Origin: Halorubrum halodurans
GTDB lineage: Archaea; Halobacteriota; Halobacteria; Halobacteriales; Haloferacaceae
Assembly (NCBI RefSeq): GCF_002252985.1
Contig: NZ_NHPJ01000006.1
Coordinates: forward strand, 1-48,644
Reading direction: 5' to 3'
Length of the DNA stretch: 48,644 nt
Below are positions 24,418 to 34,611 of the stretch, piece by piece. The translations under genes and the position numbers were made by a program. The notes under the pieces are model-generated. The model saw only the letters and a program-made list of their open reading frames with translations. It did not search any database and was not told the DNA's origin. Numbering within the stretch: the stretch's first letter is position 1; each line of letters starts with the position of its first letter.

Positions 24418-24996
24418 TCAGAAGTCGTAGGAGACGCCCTCGATCGGGACCTTCCCCTCGTCGTCGTCGGGGTCGTACGCCTCGACCGTGGCGACGAGCG
24501 CGTCGAGGAACCGGTCGGGTCCCCAGCGGGCGGTGTTGAAGGCGGCGTCGTAGATGGACAGGTCGTCGATGTCGACGTCGTAGTACTCCAGGTACCGCTT
24601 CCGCTCCGAGGCCTCCCGGCGGAGCGTCTCCTCGCGCGCCTGCGAGACGGGCTTGTCCTCCCGGTCGGCGATCCGCTCGGCGCGGACCGCGACGGGGGCG
24701 TCGAACCAGAACCGCAGGTCGGCGTGGTCGCCGGCGAGCCACCCGGCCAGCCGGGACTCGAGCACGACCGCCTCGCGGGTCGTCGCGATCTCGCGGAGCC
24801 GGCGGTCGAGATCGCGGTCGATGTCGCCGTCGTCCTCGGCGTGCTCGTTGAACTCGACGGGCGTCATGCCGCGGTCCGCGGCCATCTCCCGGAAGATGTC
24901 GCCGCCGGAGACGTGATCGAGCCCGAGCGCCTCGGCGAGCCCCGCGGCGTTCGTGCTCTTCCCGCTTCCCGGCGGGCCGGAGACGGTGATCAACAT
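24418..24996 (-). CDS. cmk: Cytidylate kinase
   Basis: 192-residue archaeal-type (d)CMP kinase. It has the P-loop MLITVSGPPGSGKST at the very N-terminus, the CMP-binding segment VSGGDIFREMAADRGM, and a lid with DKPVSQAREETLRREASERKRY. The start is set at the ATG immediately before LITVSG; an in-frame GTG two codons upstream also exists. It belongs to the same minus-strand run as cbf5. The secY/adk genes that often precede this pair in archaea are absent here. Confidence 0.95.
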   Translation of the reverse strand: MLITVSGPPGSGKSTNAAGLAEALGLDHVSGGDIFREMAADRGMTPVEFNEHAEDDGDIDRDLDRRLREIATTREAVVLESRLAGWLAGDHADLRFWFDAPVAVRAERIADREDKPVSQAREETLRREASERKRYLEYYDVDIDDLSIYDAAFNTARWGPDRFLDALVATVEAYDPDDDEGKVPIEGVSYDF

Positions 24997-25073
24997 ATCC
25001 ACCCTCCGGCAGGCCCGTTCAAAACGATTGTCGTTCGCGGCCGGAGCGGCTCCCCTGTGGAGGCGGTCGCGCG

Positions 25074-25421
25074 CTACTCCGTCGCGGCCGTCATCGACCA
25101 GACCGCGACGAGGCCGAGCAGGACCGCGGGGACGAGCGGGAGCGCGAGGTACGTCGCGAAGAAGGTGAACCCGAACGCGCCGGCGGCGTACGGGTACGCG
25201 TAGATGACGCCGGGAATGACGAGGACGCAGGTGAACAACACGGCGGTCAGCGCCCAGCCCTTCCGGCCGAAGCCGTCGGCGGTCGGCTCCGCGGGTTCGT
25301 CAGCCGGGCTCGCGTCGGCGGGATCGGACGGGGACGGATCGGGGGAGCCGGCGCCGCTCTCGGCCGGGTCGTCCTCCGGCGTGTGGACGTATCCGCCGTC
25401 CGCGTCGGTCTCAGAACTCAC
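25074..25421 (-). CDS. Small two-helix membrane protein with acidic N-terminus
   Basis: 115 residues. Residues 1-50 are acidic and Pro/Ser/Asp-rich. The rest contains two hydrophobic helices (WALTAVLFTCVLVIPGVIYAY and FFATYLALPLVPAVLLGLVAVWSM). No family is recognised. Its ATG lies inside the end of the alcohol dehydrogenase frame (11-base overlap), so the two are probably cotranscribed and translationally coupled. Confidence 0.72.
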   Translation of the reverse strand: MSSETDADGGYVHTPEDDPAESGAGSPDPSPSDPADASPADEPAEPTADGFGRKGWALTAVLFTCVLVIPGVIYAYPYAAGAFGFTFFATYLALPLVPAVLLGLVAVWSMTAATE

Positions 25422-26451
25422 TGTCGGGTTTCAGGACCACTTTACCAAAGCCCTCACGGTTCTCGATCAGCTCGTGGGCGCGCGCGGCCTCGCTCATCGG
25501 GAGCGTCTCGCGGATCCGGGGCTCGAAGGTGCCGTCCCAGACGAGTTCGAGCACGTCGTCCACCTCGCCCGGCGTCGCCATCGTCGAGCCGATCACGGAG
25601 AGCTGGTTCCAGAAGATCCGGTTCAGCCCCGCATCCGGGTTCGGCCCGGTCGTCGCCCCGCAGGTGACGAGCCGGCCGCCATTCGCGAGCGACTTCAGCG
25701 AGTCGGGGTACGTCGCCGCGCCGACGTGGTCGACGACGACGTCGACGCCGCGTTTGCCGGTGCGTTCGGCGATCTCCGCGGCGAAGTCGGTCGCCTCGTA
25801 GTCGACGACGTGGTCGGCCCCGCACGCCTTGGCGTGTCGGAGCTTCGCCTCGCTCGAGGCGGTCGCGAACACCTCACACCCCGCGTGGTCCGCGATCTGG
25901 ACCGCGGCGTGGCCGACGCCGCCGGACGCGCCGAGGACGAGAACCGACTCTCCCGCCTTCACGTTCGCGCGCGTGTGGAGCATCCGCCACGCGGTCTGGA
26001 AGACGAGCGAGACGGAGCCGGCGACCTCCCAGTCGACGCCGTCGGGCACGGGAACGAGGTTCGCCTCCGGGACTGCGGCTCGCTCGGCGTGGACGCCCCG
26101 GACGTGCTCGCCCAGGATGTGGAAGGAGACGCAGAGCGACTCCTCGCCGTCCCGGCAGAACTCGCAGTTCCCGCAGGCGACGCCCGCGCTCACCGCGACG
26201 CGGTCGCCGGGCTCGAACCGGGTCACGCCCTCACCCACCGCCTCGACGACGCCCGCGGCGTCGCTGCCGGGGATATGGGGCATGTCGAGGTCGACCCCCG
26301 GCAGCCCGCGCCGGGTCCAGACGTCGAGGTGGTTGACCGCGCCGGCCTTGACGTCGACGAGCACCTCCCCGCGGTCGGGCTCGGGGTCCGGGAACTCGCC
26401 GTACTCGATCACGTCGCGGTCGCCGTGGGCGTCGAACTGGACGGCCTTCAT
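25411..26451 (-). CDS. Zinc-binding alcohol dehydrogenase / quinone-oxidoreductase-like MDR protein
   Basis: 346-residue medium-chain dehydrogenase. A GroES-like N-terminal domain has the structural-zinc loop CGNCEFCRDGEESLC (four Cys), the catalytic-zinc region HLDVWTRRG, and IPGSDAAGVVEAVGEGV. A Rossmann domain carries VLVLGASGGVGHAAVQIA, the NAD(P) glycine motif. The alanine and serine in GASGGVG resemble NADPH-linked quinone oxidoreductase or crotonyl-reductase-like subgroups. The start is set at MKAVQFDAHGD, four codons inside the frame. The substrate is unknown. Confidence 0.9.
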   Translation of the reverse strand: MKAVQFDAHGDRDVIEYGEFPDPEPDRGEVLVDVKAGAVNHLDVWTRRGLPGVDLDMPHIPGSDAAGVVEAVGEGVTRFEPGDRVAVSAGVACGNCEFCRDGEESLCVSFHILGEHVRGVHAERAAVPEANLVPVPDGVDWEVAGSVSLVFQTAWRMLHTRANVKAGESVLVLGASGGVGHAAVQIADHAGCEVFATASSEAKLRHAKACGADHVVDYEATDFAAEIAERTGKRGVDVVVDHVGAATYPDSLKSLANGGRLVTCGATTGPNPDAGLNRIFWNQLSVIGSTMATPGEVDDVLELVWDGTFEPRIRETLPMSEAARAHELIENREGFGKVVLKPDSEF

Positions 26452-26666
26452 GCGAACACCCACCGCGGCGGGACACTAAACCGTACGGCAAAGCGGCCCG
26501 ACACGGGACTGCGAGCGGGCGACCGCCGACGGCCGACGCCCCCGTGCCAACGGGAGCCACGTCTCCCGGCTTTCGTGATGTTTAAGTAGTGAAGCGTGGT
26601 TGGTTCGGATGCACGAACTGTAGGGGTGTCGGACCCCGAGTCCGCGAGGGCGACGATACGACGCGA

Positions 26667-26752
26667 GTTGCGGTAGCCAAGCCTGGCCCAAGGCGCAGGG
26701 TTGCTAACTCTGTGGCGTCACTGCCTCCGGGGTTCGAATCCCCGCCGCAACG
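26667..26752 (+). tRNA. tRNA-Ser (anticodon GCT)
   Basis: Acceptor GTTGCGG pairs with CCGCAAC, discriminator G. The anticodon stem CAGGG/CTCTG holds the loop TTGCTAA with GCT (reads AGC/AGU). A long variable arm contains GGC/GCC. The T arm is CGGGG TTCGAAT CCCCG. No intron and no encoded CCA. A TATA-like GTTTAAGTA at about 26580 could drive the tRNA together with the rps13 operon, which begins 57 bases downstream. Confidence 0.95.
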
Positions 26753-26809
26753 CTCGAAACGACCGAGCACCGCCGGGATCGCGCCGGTAGGGCTCACTGC
26801 GATCAACAC

Positions 26810-27331
26810 ATGAGCACGGAAGAATCACAGGACGACTCGCCGGAGGAGGCCGAAGACCTCCAGTACTTCGTTCGGATCGGGGGCGCGGACCTCGACGGGA
26901 CGAAGACGGTCGAGCGAAGCCTATCTGAACTCAACGGCATCGGCACGCGCATGGCGCGGCTGGTCGCCGAGGAGGCCGGCGTGGACCGAACGTCCACGTT
27001 CGGGCTCCTCGACGAGGAGGATATCGAGGCGGTGGTCGACGTCGCCGAGAACCTCGAGGACCACGTCCCGTCATGGATGACCAACCGACAGAACGACTTC
27101 TTCACCGGGGAGACGACCCACCTCGTCGGCTCCGACGTCAACGAGAAACGGCGTCACGACATCAACCGGATGAAGCAGATCGAATCGTACAAGGGCGTCC
27201 GCCACAAGCGCGGCCAGAAGGTCCGCGGCCAGCGGACGAAGTCCACGGGCCGGACCGAGGGGACCATCGGCGTCAACGTCGAGGAGATCCGCGAGGAGAT
27301 GGCCGACGACGAAGCGGGTGACGACGAATGA
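26810..27331 (+). CDS. rps13: 30S ribosomal protein S13
   Basis: 173-residue head protein of the small subunit. It shows the S13 helix-two-turn-helix ([26 protein letters not shown]) and the RNA-binding C-terminus ([22 protein letters not shown]). It has acidic N- and C-terminal extensions. It is first in the conserved S13-S4-S11-Rpo3 order, and its stop overlaps the rps4 start by 4 bases. Confidence 0.97.
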   Translation: MSTEESQDDSPEEAEDLQYFVRIGGADLDGTKTVERSLSELNGIGTRMARLVAEEAGVDRTSTFGLLDEEDIEAVVDVAENLEDHVPSWMTNRQNDFFTGETTHLVGSDVNEKRRHDINRMKQIESYKGVRHKRGQKVRGQRTKSTGRTEGTIGVNVEEIREEMADDEAGDDE

Positions 27332-27855
27332 GCACCGGCAAGAACACCAAAGGCTACGAGACGCCGAACCACCCGTACCAGGGCGAGCGGATCGCCGAGG
27401 AGTCCGACCTCCTCTCGCGGTACGGCCTGAAGAACAAAGAGGAGCTCTGGCGCGCGCAGTCGGAGCTGCGTCGCATGCGCCGGGAGGCCCGACGCCTCCT
27501 CGGCGAGGCCCAGGGTGACGTCGAGGCCGCCCAGGAGGCCGGCGCGGAGTTCGTCGCACGGCTCCGCCGCATCGGCATCCTCGGCGACAACGACGACATC
27601 TCGGCCGTGCTGTCGCTCGACGTGACGGACCTCCTCGAGCGCCGCCTGCAGACGGTGGCGTACCGGCAGGGGTTCGCCTCCTCGACGAAGCAGGCACGCC
27701 AGTTCATCGTCCACGGTCACATCACCGTCGACGGGGCGCGCGTGACGCGACCCTCGGTGAAGGTGGACGTGAGCGACGAGGGCGCGATCGCCTTCGACGA
27801 GACGAGTCCGCTCGCGGACGATCTCCATCCCGAGCGCGCGGAGTCACAGGAGTAA
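27328..27855 (+). CDS. rps4: 30S ribosomal protein S4
   Basis: 175 residues, the archaeal/eukaryotic S9e-like form. It contains [16 protein letters not shown], a helical N-terminal domain, and the S4 RNA-binding domain ([34 protein letters not shown]). It is a primary 16S binder and early assembly protein. The ATG overlaps the rps13 end (ATGA). Confidence 0.97.
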   Translation: MSTGKNTKGYETPNHPYQGERIAEESDLLSRYGLKNKEELWRAQSELRRMRREARRLLGEAQGDVEAAQEAGAEFVARLRRIGILGDNDDISAVLSLDVTDLLERRLQTVAYRQGFASSTKQARQFIVHGHITVDGARVTRPSVKVDVSDEGAIAFDETSPLADDLHPERAESQE

Positions 27856-27861
27856 CCAATC

Positions 27862-28251
27862 ATGAGTGGATCCGAGGACGGAAAGTGGGGCATCGCCCAC
27901 GTGTACGCGTCGTTCAACAACACGCTCATCACGGTCACCGACGAGACGGGCGCCGAGACGATCGCCAAGTCGTCCGGCGGCACCGTGGTGAAGCAGAACC
28001 GAGACGAGGCGTCGCCGTACGCCGCCATGCAGATGGCCGAGGTCGTCGCAGAGCGGGTCAAGGAGGCCGGCTTGGAGGGCGTCCACGTCCGCGTTCGTGG
28101 CCCCGGCGGCAACCTCAACAAGTCGACCGGCCCCGGCGCGCAGGCGACGATCCGCGCGCTGTCGCGTGCCGGCGTCGAGATCGGCCGCATCGAGGACGTC
28201 ACGCCCATCCCGCACGACGGGACGAAGGCGCCAAAGAACAAGCGAGTCTGA
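27862..28251 (+). CDS. rps11: 30S ribosomal protein S11
   Basis: 129-residue platform protein. Signatures are [53 protein letters not shown] and the C-terminal [20 protein letters not shown]. The chain is complete and separated from rps4 by only 6 bases. Confidence 0.98.
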   Translation: MSGSEDGKWGIAHVYASFNNTLITVTDETGAETIAKSSGGTVVKQNRDEASPYAAMQMAEVVAERVKEAGLEGVHVRVRGPGGNLNKSTGPGAQATIRALSRAGVEIGRIEDVTPIPHDGTKAPKNKRV

Positions 28252-28252
28252 C

Positions 28253-29005
28253 ATGACGGAAGCCGACTTCGACGTGGAGTACGTCGAACGGGACGATCGC
28301 AGCGCGCGGGTGCTGATCCGCGGGCTCACGCCGGCGTTCGCGAACGGCATCCGCCGCGCGATGATCGCCGACGTCCCGACGTTCTCGATAGACACGGTGC
28401 GGTTCGTCGAGAACTCCTCCGTGATGTTCGACGAGATGATCGGGCTGCGGTTGGGGCTCGTTCCGCTGACGACGCCGCTCGACGAGTTCGAGATCGGCGA
28501 CGCCGTCACGCTCGCGCTCGACGTCGAGGGGCCGGCGACCGCGTACTCCGGGGACATCGAGTCCGCGGAGCCGCTGATCGAGCCCGCCGACGAGAACGTG
28601 CCCATCGTCGAACTGAAGGAGGGACAGCGGCTGGAGTTCGAGGCCGACGCGGTCCTCGAGGCCGGCAAGGAGCACGCCAAACACCAGGGCGGCGTCTCCG
28701 TCGGCTACAGACACCTCCAGCGCGTCACGGTCGAGGGCGACCGCGGCGAGTTCGACGAGGAGGAGCCGCGCGTCCTCCGCGGCGTCATCGAGACGCCCGA
28801 GGGTGAGGTCGTCCCCACCGACGAGTTCGGCAACGACCTCTCGGAGCGGTACCCCGGAAAGGAGGTGCGCGTCGAGGACGTCCCCGGCGCGTTCGTCTTC
28901 CACATCGAGACGGACGGCTCGTTCACGGTCGAGGAACTGCTGCTCCGCGCGATCGACTCCCTCGAGGAGCGCGCGGACGAACTTCGAACGAAGGTCGCGG
29001 TCTAA
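28253..29005 (+). CDS. rpo3: DNA-directed RNA polymerase subunit Rpo3 (D)
   Basis: 250-residue assembly-platform subunit, the archaeal counterpart of bacterial alpha and eukaryotic RPB3. Motifs are [29 protein letters not shown] and [18 protein letters not shown]. There is no cysteine in the protein, so the Fe-S cluster that some archaeal D subunits carry is absent. The start is the ATG one base after the rps11 stop. Confidence 0.97.
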   Translation: MTEADFDVEYVERDDRSARVLIRGLTPAFANGIRRAMIADVPTFSIDTVRFVENSSVMFDEMIGLRLGLVPLTTPLDEFEIGDAVTLALDVEGPATAYSGDIESAEPLIEPADENVPIVELKEGQRLEFEADAVLEAGKEHAKHQGGVSVGYRHLQRVTVEGDRGEFDEEEPRVLRGVIETPEGEVVPTDEFGNDLSERYPGKEVRVEDVPGAFVFHIETDGSFTVEELLLRAIDSLEERADELRTKVAV

Positions 29006-29141
29006 GGAATGTCGACTCCCCGAACCACTCACACGGCGCTCGCCCCGGTCGCGAGCGGCGACGCCGCCGACGACGGCGGCGCGGTCCCGAACGGCGGGAC
29101 CGAAAGTGGTTTGAAGGGAGCCGGATTACCCAGGAGTGCAC

Positions 29142-29226
29142 GCAGGGATAGCCAAGTCAGGCCAACGGCGCAGCGTTCAGGGCGCTGTCCTGTAGAGGTC
29201 CGCAGGTTCAAATCCTGCTCCCTGCA
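29142..29226 (+). tRNA. tRNA-Leu (anticodon CAG)
   Basis: Acceptor GCAGGGA pairs with TCCCTGC, discriminator A. The anticodon arm CAGCG TTCAGGG CGCTG gives CAG (reads CUG). A long variable arm is present, and the T arm is GCAGG TTCAAAT CCTGC. It sits between rpo3 and rpl18e, a placement also known for Haloarcula, 40 bases before the L18e start. It is likely processed from the operon transcript. Confidence 0.95.
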
Positions 29227-29265
29227 CTCCGCTTTTCAGGAACCCCCCCACAGGGAGGGACAGCT

Positions 29266-29619
29266 ATGAGTAGCAAGACGAATCCGAACTTACAGAACCT
29301 CATCGCCGATCTGAAGTCGGTCTCGCGTGACTCCGGTGCCAACGTGTGGCAGGACGTCGCCGACCGACTGGAGAAGCCCCGGCGTACCCACGCCGAGGTC
29401 AATCTGGGTCGCATCGAACGGTACGCAAACGAAGACGAGACGGTCGTCGTTCCCGGCAAGGTGCTGGGCAGCGGCGTACTCGAAAAGAACGTCACCGTCG
29501 CCGCCGTCGACTTCTCGGGCACCGCCCGCGCGAAGATCGACCAGGCCGGCGAGGCGGTGTCGCTCGACCGGTTCGTCGAGGACAATCCCGAGGGCGGCAA
29601 CGTCCGGGTGATCCGATGA
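29266..29619 (+). CDS. rpl18e: 50S ribosomal protein L18e
   Basis: 117 residues, L15-like fold. Family blocks are [51 protein letters not shown] and [14 protein letters not shown]. Its stop overlaps the rpl13 start by 4 bases. Confidence 0.97.
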   Translation: MSSKTNPNLQNLIADLKSVSRDSGANVWQDVADRLEKPRRTHAEVNLGRIERYANEDETVVVPGKVLGSGVLEKNVTVAAVDFSGTARAKIDQAGEAVSLDRFVEDNPEGGNVRVIR

Positions 29620-30065
29620 GCCTCGCGAAGGTCGACGCCGACGTCGTCGTCGACGCTCGGGACTGTATCCTCGGTCGCGTCTCCTCGAAGGTCGCCCAGC
29701 GCGTCCTCGACGGGGAGACGGTCGCCGTGGTCAACGCCGAGCACGCGGTGATCACCGGCAACGAGGAGTCGACGATGGAGACCTACCACACCCGCGCGAA
29801 CCTCGGCTCGGACAGCGGGCCGTACTACCCCAAGCGGCCGGACCGCATCTTCAAGCGGGCCATCCGCGGAATGTTGCCGTACAAGAGCGAGGACGGCCGC
29901 GAGGCCTTCTCGAACGTCCGCGTCTACGTGGGTAACCCCTACGAGCGCGACGAGGACGCCGAGGCGGTCGTCCTCGACGGCACGTCGCTGGACCGACTCT
30001 CGAACATCAAGTTCACCACGCTCGGGGACGTCTCCGAGTCCCTGGGAGCTAACGTCACATGGTAA
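29616..30065 (+). CDS. rpl13: 50S ribosomal protein L13
   Basis: 149 residues. It has the conserved [37 protein letters not shown] and [28 protein letters not shown]. Its ATG overlaps the rpl18e end, and its end overlaps the rps9 start by 7 bases, a tightly coupled arrangement. Confidence 0.97.
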   Translation: MSLAKVDADVVVDARDCILGRVSSKVAQRVLDGETVAVVNAEHAVITGNEESTMETYHTRANLGSDSGPYYPKRPDRIFKRAIRGMLPYKSEDGREAFSNVRVYVGNPYERDEDAEAVVLDGTSLDRLSNIKFTTLGDVSESLGANVTW

Positions 30066-30457
30066 CGAACACCTCCGGTAAGAAGAAGACGGCCGTCGCT
30101 CGCGCCACGGTGCGCGACGGCGAGGGCCGCGTTCGAATCAACTCCCAGCCGGTCGAGCTGGTCGAACCAGAGCAGGCGCGCCTCAAGATGCTGGAGCCGT
30201 TCCGCATCGCCGGCGACGACATCCGCGACGGCGTCGACATCGACATCGACGTGGCCGGCGGCGGCTTCAGCGGCCAGGCGGACGCGACGCGGACCGCCAT
30301 CGCCCGCGGGCTCGTCCAGCACCTCGGCGACGCCGAGCTGCGCGACGCGTACATGAGCTTCGACCGCACGCTGCTGGTCAACGACGTGCGCCAGTCCGAA
30401 CCCAAGAAGTGGGGCGGACCCGGCGCGCGTGCCCGCTACCAGAAGTCCTACCGCTGA
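30059..30457 (+). CDS. rps9: 30S ribosomal protein S9
   Basis: 132 residues with the S9 opening [22 protein letters not shown], central [22 protein letters not shown], and the C-terminal tail [14 protein letters not shown] that reaches the P-site tRNA. Complete. Confidence 0.97.
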   Translation: MVTNTSGKKKTAVARATVRDGEGRVRINSQPVELVEPEQARLKMLEPFRIAGDDIRDGVDIDIDVAGGGFSGQADATRTAIARGLVQHLGDAELRDAYMSFDRTLLVNDVRQSEPKKWGGPGARARYQKSYR

Positions 30458-30469
30458 GGTGATCCAGTC

Positions 30470-30664
30470 ATGATGATCCCCGTCCGGTGTTTCACGTGCG
30501 GCAACGTCGTGGGTGAACACTGGGAGGAGTTCAAGGAGCGCGCCCGTGAGGGAGACGAGGACCCCGGCGAGGTGCTCGACGACCTCGGCGTGAACCGACA
30601 CTGCTGTCGGCGGATGCTGGTGAGCCACCGGGATCTCGTCGACGTCGTCTCGCCGTACCAGTAA
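30470..30664 (+). CDS. rpo10: RNA polymerase subunit Rpo10 (N)
   Basis: 64-residue zinc-bundle subunit equivalent to RPB10. Its atypical zinc site is intact: Cys7, Cys10 (RCFTCGNV) and adjacent Cys45, Cys46 (HCCRRML). Two ATGs are adjacent; the second at 30473 would remove one Met. It lies 12 bases after rps9. Confidence 0.96.
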   Translation: MMIPVRCFTCGNVVGEHWEEFKERAREGDEDPGEVLDDLGVNRHCCRRMLVSHRDLVDVVSPYQ

Positions 30665-30666
30665 GA

Positions 30667-30849
30667 ATGTCAACACAGAGATACAACCGGTACGAGAAGG
30701 CGCGGATCCTCGGGGCGCGCGCCCTACAGGTGTCCTACGGGGCCCCCGTGCTGATCGAGACGGACCAGACGGAGCCGATCCTCGTCGCCGCGGAGGAGTA
30801 CGACGCGGGCGCGCTCCCGTTCACGGTCCGGCGGGAGGCCGACGCGTGA
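30667..30849 (+). CDS. rpo6: RNA polymerase subunit Rpo6 (K)
   Basis: 60-residue subunit equivalent to RPB6/omega: [26 protein letters not shown], then PFTVRREA. Two bases follow the rpo10 stop, and the enolase GTG overlaps its end by 4 bases. Confidence 0.96.
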   Translation: MSTQRYNRYEKARILGARALQVSYGAPVLIETDQTEPILVAAEEYDAGALPFTVRREADA

Positions 30850-32048
30850 CCCGGATCACCAACGTGTCGCTGCGCCGGATCCTCGACTCGCGGGGGAACC
30901 CGACGGTCGAGGCGGACGTGCTCACCGAGTCCGGCGGCTTCGGTCGCGCGGCCGCGCCGAGCGGCGCGTCGACCGGCGAGTTCGAGGCGATCGAGCTCCC
31001 CGCCGAGGAGTCGATCGCGAAGGCCCGCGAGCGGGCGGTGCCGCGGCTCGAGGGGCGCTTCGCCGGCGACCAGCGGTCGGTCGACGCCGCGTTGCGCGCG
31101 GCCGACGGCACCGACGACTTCTCCGCGATCGGCGCGAACAGCGCGGTCGCGATCTCGATGGCGGCGGCGAAGGCCGGCGCTGACGTGCTCGGCGCGCCGC
31201 TGTACCAGCATTTGGGAGGGGCGTTCCGCGGCGAGAACTTCCCCGTGCCGCTCGGCAACGTCGTCGGCGGCGGGGAACACGCCAAGGAGGCGACCCACAT
31301 CCAGGAGTTCCTCGCCGCGCCGGTCGGCGCGCCGAGCGTCTCCGAGGCCGTCTTCGCGAACGCCGCGGTCCACGCGGCGGTCGCGGACGTGCTCGACGAG
31401 CGCGGCGTCCCGGCGGCGAAGGGCGACGAGGGCGCGTGGGCCCCGCCGATCTCGGACGCCGAGGCGTTCGAGGTCGTCGACGAGGCGGTCGAGACGGTCG
31501 CCGAGGAGGTCGGCTTCGAGATCCGCTTCGGGCTCGACATGGCCGCGGCCGAGCTGTACGACGACGACCGGGAGGCGTACGTCTACGGCGAGGAGACGAA
31601 GTCGACCGACGAGCAGATCGAGTACGTCGCTGGCCTCGTCGAGGAGTACGACCTCGCGTACGTCGAGGACCCGCTCGACGAGAACGACTACGAGGCGTTC
31701 GCGGAGCTCACCGAGCGCGTGGGCGACCGGACGCTGATCTGCGGCGACGACCTCTTCGTCACCAACGTCGAGCGGCTCCGCGAGGGGATCGACGTCGGCG
31801 CTGGAAACAGCATCCTGATCAAGCCGAACCAGATCGGGACGCTCTCGGACGCGTTCGACGCGGTCGAGCTCGCGACCCGGAACGGGATGGAGAGCGTCAT
31901 CTCCCACCGCTCGGGCGAGACCGAGGACGCGACCATCGCACACCTCGCCGTGGCGACCGACGCCGCCTACATCAAGACGGGCACGGTCGGCGGCGAGCGA
32001 ACCGCCAAGCTGAACGAACTGGTCCGCATCGCGGACGACGCGGTATGA
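30846..32048 (+). CDS. eno: Enolase
   Basis: 400-residue glycolytic/gluconeogenic enzyme converting 2-phosphoglycerate to phosphoenolpyruvate. The N-terminal [16 protein letters not shown] and the flexible loop [12 protein letters not shown] are clear. The magnesium ligands lie in [23 protein letters not shown] and [10 protein letters not shown], and the catalytic Lys/His region is [10 protein letters not shown] ... SHRSGETED. The GTG start is embedded in the rpo6 end. Presence inside a ribosomal cluster is typical of haloarchaea. Confidence 0.97.
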   Translation: MTRITNVSLRRILDSRGNPTVEADVLTESGGFGRAAAPSGASTGEFEAIELPAEESIAKARERAVPRLEGRFAGDQRSVDAALRAADGTDDFSAIGANSAVAISMAAAKAGADVLGAPLYQHLGGAFRGENFPVPLGNVVGGGEHAKEATHIQEFLAAPVGAPSVSEAVFANAAVHAAVADVLDERGVPAAKGDEGAWAPPISDAEAFEVVDEAVETVAEEVGFEIRFGLDMAAAELYDDDREAYVYGEETKSTDEQIEYVAGLVEEYDLAYVEDPLDENDYEAFAELTERVGDRTLICGDDLFVTNVERLREGIDVGAGNSILIKPNQIGTLSDAFDAVELATRNGMESVISHRSGETEDATIAHLAVATDAAYIKTGTVGGERTAKLNELVRIADDAV

Positions 32049-32063
32049 CGGACACCCACACGC

Positions 32064-32894
32064 ATGAGTGAAGACAACGACGCGGTCGAACTCGACGAGG
32101 ACGCCGAGACCGAGGCGGTCGACGCGGACGTCGAGGAGGAGGCCGACACGACCGAGGAATCGACCGCCGACGCGGGTGCCGAGGAGGCCTCCGCCGACGC
32201 CGGAACGGACGAGACGACCGCCGCGGACGACGTCGGGGCGGCCGAGGACGACGAGGCGGACCTCGAGGAGGAGGACGCCTCGCCGTTCGACGACGACGTC
32301 ATGCCCGACGACGACGTCGACCTGCTCATCCCCGTCGAGGACTACCTCTCCGCCGGGGTCCACATCGGGACCCAACAGAAGACGAAGGACATGGAGCGGT
32401 TCATCCACCGCGTCCGCGACGACGGGCTCTACGTGCTCGACGTGAGCGAGACGGACGGCCGGATCCGCACGGCGGCCGACTTCCTCGCGAACTACGACCC
32501 CGAGCAGATCCTCGTCACCTCCTCGCGGCAGTACGGCCGGTTCCCGGCCGAGAAGTTCGCCGACGCGGTCGGCGCCCGCGCCCGGACCGGCCGGTTCATC
32601 CCCGGCACGCTGACGAACCCCGACTACGCCGGCTACATCGAGCCGGACGTCGTCGTGGTGACCGACCCGATCGGCGACGCACAGGCCGTCAAGGAGGCCA
32701 TCACCGTCGGCATTCCCGTGATCGCGATGTGTGACTCCAACAACCAGCTGTCGAACGTCGACCTCGTCATCCCGACGAACAACAAGGGTCGACGCGCGCT
32801 GTCGGTCGTCTACTGGCTGCTCGCCAACGAGACGCTCGACCGCCGCGGCGCGGACACCGTCTTCGCCCTCGAGGACTTCGAGGACGAGCTGTAA
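32064..32894 (+). CDS. rps2: 30S ribosomal protein S2
   Basis: 276 residues. The first ~85 are an extremely acidic Asp/Glu/Ala tail. The S2 core then begins at [28 protein letters not shown] and includes [37 protein letters not shown] and [22 protein letters not shown]. The acidic tail is longer than in most archaea but usual for halophiles. It ends the ribosomal run. Confidence 0.97.
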   Translation: MSEDNDAVELDEDAETEAVDADVEEEADTTEESTADAGAEEASADAGTDETTAADDVGAAEDDEADLEEEDASPFDDDVMPDDDVDLLIPVEDYLSAGVHIGTQQKTKDMERFIHRVRDDGLYVLDVSETDGRIRTAADFLANYDPEQILVTSSRQYGRFPAEKFADAVGARARTGRFIPGTLTNPDYAGYIEPDVVVVTDPIGDAQAVKEAITVGIPVIAMCDSNNQLSNVDLVIPTNNKGRRALSVVYWLLANETLDRRGADTVFALEDFEDEL

Positions 32895-32984
32895 GCCGGT
32901 CGTTCGATCCCGAGCCCGACTCGACTTTTCTCGCCCCGACGAGCATCCAGTCGCCGAGCGACGCGTCCGCCGTCGCGCTCGGGG

Positions 32985-33548
32985 TCACTCACCCTCTGGC
33001 TTCGCGCCCGCGTCCGTCGCCTCGAGCGTCCAGCGCGACTCGATCTCCCGGTTGGCCATCACGATCCGGTCGCCGGCGTCCGTGTCGATGCGGGTCTTCC
33101 GGAGCTCGATGGCGGCGACGGTGCCGGTCACGCCCTTCGCCTCCACGCGGTGGCCGGGATCGAAGTCCGGATCCTTCAGGAGGTAGATCCCGGCCACGGT
33201 GTCCTCGATCATCTCGGAGAGCGCGTAGGAGACGCCAAGCGCGACGAAGCCGACGGCGGTGCCCAGGCTTGCCGCGACGTCGCCCATCCCGACGACCTTC
33301 AGGAAGGTGAGCGCGACGCCGAACCACAGGAACACCGCGATCACGGTGACGAGGAGATCGCCGACGAGTTCGCGGTCGCCGGCGTAGAGTCGGTCGATCG
33401 ATCGGTGGACGACCGCGAGGACGACTCGGACGGTCGCGTACGCCAGAGAGAGAAAGACCAGCCCCGAGAGCGCGCGTGGCACCGCGGTGACGACCGCGTC
33501 GAGGAACTCCGAGAGCGACCGGGCGACGAGCGACGAGGGGCGACTCAT
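32985..33548 (-). CDS. Small mechanosensitive channel (MscS family)
   Basis: 187-residue channel protein. Three hydrophobic stretches are followed by the MscS pore-helix and beta-domain: GDVAASLGTAVGFVALGVSYALSEMIEDTVAGIYLLKDPDFDPGHRVEAKGVTGTV, then IELRKTRIDTDAGDRIVMANREI. The C-terminal cage domain of full MscS (286 residues in E. coli) is missing, a short form common in archaea. The ATG is MSRPSSLVARSL, well inside a longer non-homologous frame. It is oriented against rps2. Confidence 0.88.
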   Translation of the reverse strand: MSRPSSLVARSLSEFLDAVVTAVPRALSGLVFLSLAYATVRVVLAVVHRSIDRLYAGDRELVGDLLVTVIAVFLWFGVALTFLKVVGMGDVAASLGTAVGFVALGVSYALSEMIEDTVAGIYLLKDPDFDPGHRVEAKGVTGTVAAIELRKTRIDTDAGDRIVMANREIESRWTLEATDAGAKPEGE

Positions 33549-33616
33549 GACCCAGGGACGGGACCCCGGCGTGAAAAGGTGCGGGGGCGATCGTGCGCCG
33601 CGGGCGCGCGCGTCCG

Positions 33617-34528
33617 CTACACGCTCCCGATCGTCTCCTCGACGCGGTCCCACGCCACGGGCGGGTCGAACGCGTCGAGATCCGCGACGACGGCCTCGAT
33701 CCGCTCGTCGACCCGGTCGTCGGACGTCGCCGCGCGTCGGTCCTCGAGCGTCGCGGCCAGCGCCGCCAGCTTCCGGTCCGCCCCGTCGACGCGATCGTGG
33801 AGCTCCTCGGGGAACGACGCGTCCTCGCGTTCGGCCCACTCGTCGAGGTCGGCCGCCTCCGCCCGGAGGTCGGCCACGACCAGACCGAGCACCTCGGCCT
33901 GAACGACCGCGTCGAACAGGCGGTCCGGGGACGGCTCGTCGGCGTCGAGGTCGCGCACGGTCGTCGACAGCGAGTCGAGCGACTCCTCGGCGTCGGCGAG
34001 GTCCGTCTCGAACCCCCGGCGGCGGCGGTCGGCCGACCCGACCCACGCCTCGAACCGCTCCAGCTCCGTGGCGAGGTCGTCGGCGACGCGCACGAGCCGC
34101 TGGGCTTCCGCGGCCGTCTCGCGCAGGTCGACCGCCGACGCGTGGATCCCCTCGGGCGTGTCGGGGGGATCGCCCGCCTCCCCGAGCGCCGCGCCCAGGT
34201 CGTCCCGGCGATCCCGGAGGTCCGAGAGGCGGTCCGCGAACCGTTCGAGGCGGACGGAGACGGCGTCGAGGTCGGGCGCGTCGTCGGCCGCGGCGCTCGC
34301 GTCCTCGTAGGCGCGCGAGGCGAGGTCGATGCGCGTTTCGGTGGTGGCGAGTATCTGGGAGACGTCGGAGACGGTCGACTCGATCGCCTCGGCGGCGACG
34401 ATCCCGTCGTCGACGAACGGGTCGAGCGCCCGGCGGATCGCGTCCGGGTCCTCGTCGGTGCGATCCGCCACCGCCTCGACGAGGTCGTCGACGGGGATCC
34501 GGACGCCTTCGGAGTCGGACTCTGTCAC
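33617..34528 (-). CDS. Coiled-coil protein, of the type labelled 'halo transducer protein' in haloarchaea
   Basis: 303 residues. An N-terminal ~60-residue segment (VRIPVDDLVEAVADRTDEDPDAIRRALDPFVDDGIVAAEAIESTVSDVSQILATTETRIDLA) looks like a compact helical domain. Long acidic coiled coils follow, with heptad-like spacing to the end. It has no membrane helix and no methyl-accepting signature. I recall the haloarchaeal label 'halo transducer protein', but the sequence gives no direct evidence for signalling. The GTG start is supported by GTATAC about 26 bases upstream. It diverges from pstS across a 206-base gap. Confidence 0.75.
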   Translation of the reverse strand: MTESDSEGVRIPVDDLVEAVADRTDEDPDAIRRALDPFVDDGIVAAEAIESTVSDVSQILATTETRIDLASRAYEDASAAADDAPDLDAVSVRLERFADRLSDLRDRRDDLGAALGEAGDPPDTPEGIHASAVDLRETAAEAQRLVRVADDLATELERFEAWVGSADRRRRGFETDLADAEESLDSLSTTVRDLDADEPSPDRLFDAVVQAEVLGLVVADLRAEAADLDEWAEREDASFPEELHDRVDGADRKLAALAATLEDRRAATSDDRVDERIEAVVADLDAFDPPVAWDRVEETIGSV

Positions 34529-34611
34529 GGGACCGGCTTCTCGGCCGGGGGGTGTATACCTTCCGTCAGAGCCGGGGCTTACCGAACAGTTCTCGAAATA
34601 GTGGTACGTTC

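Noticed and set aside
26589..26813. 74-codon ORF containing CTNC upstream of rps13
   Set aside because: It spans the whole tRNA-Ser gene; the Cys pair is incidental.
29009..29269. 86-codon ORF starting just after rpo3
   Set aside because: It runs straight through the tRNA-Leu gene and overlaps the L18e start; the tRNA explains the sequence.
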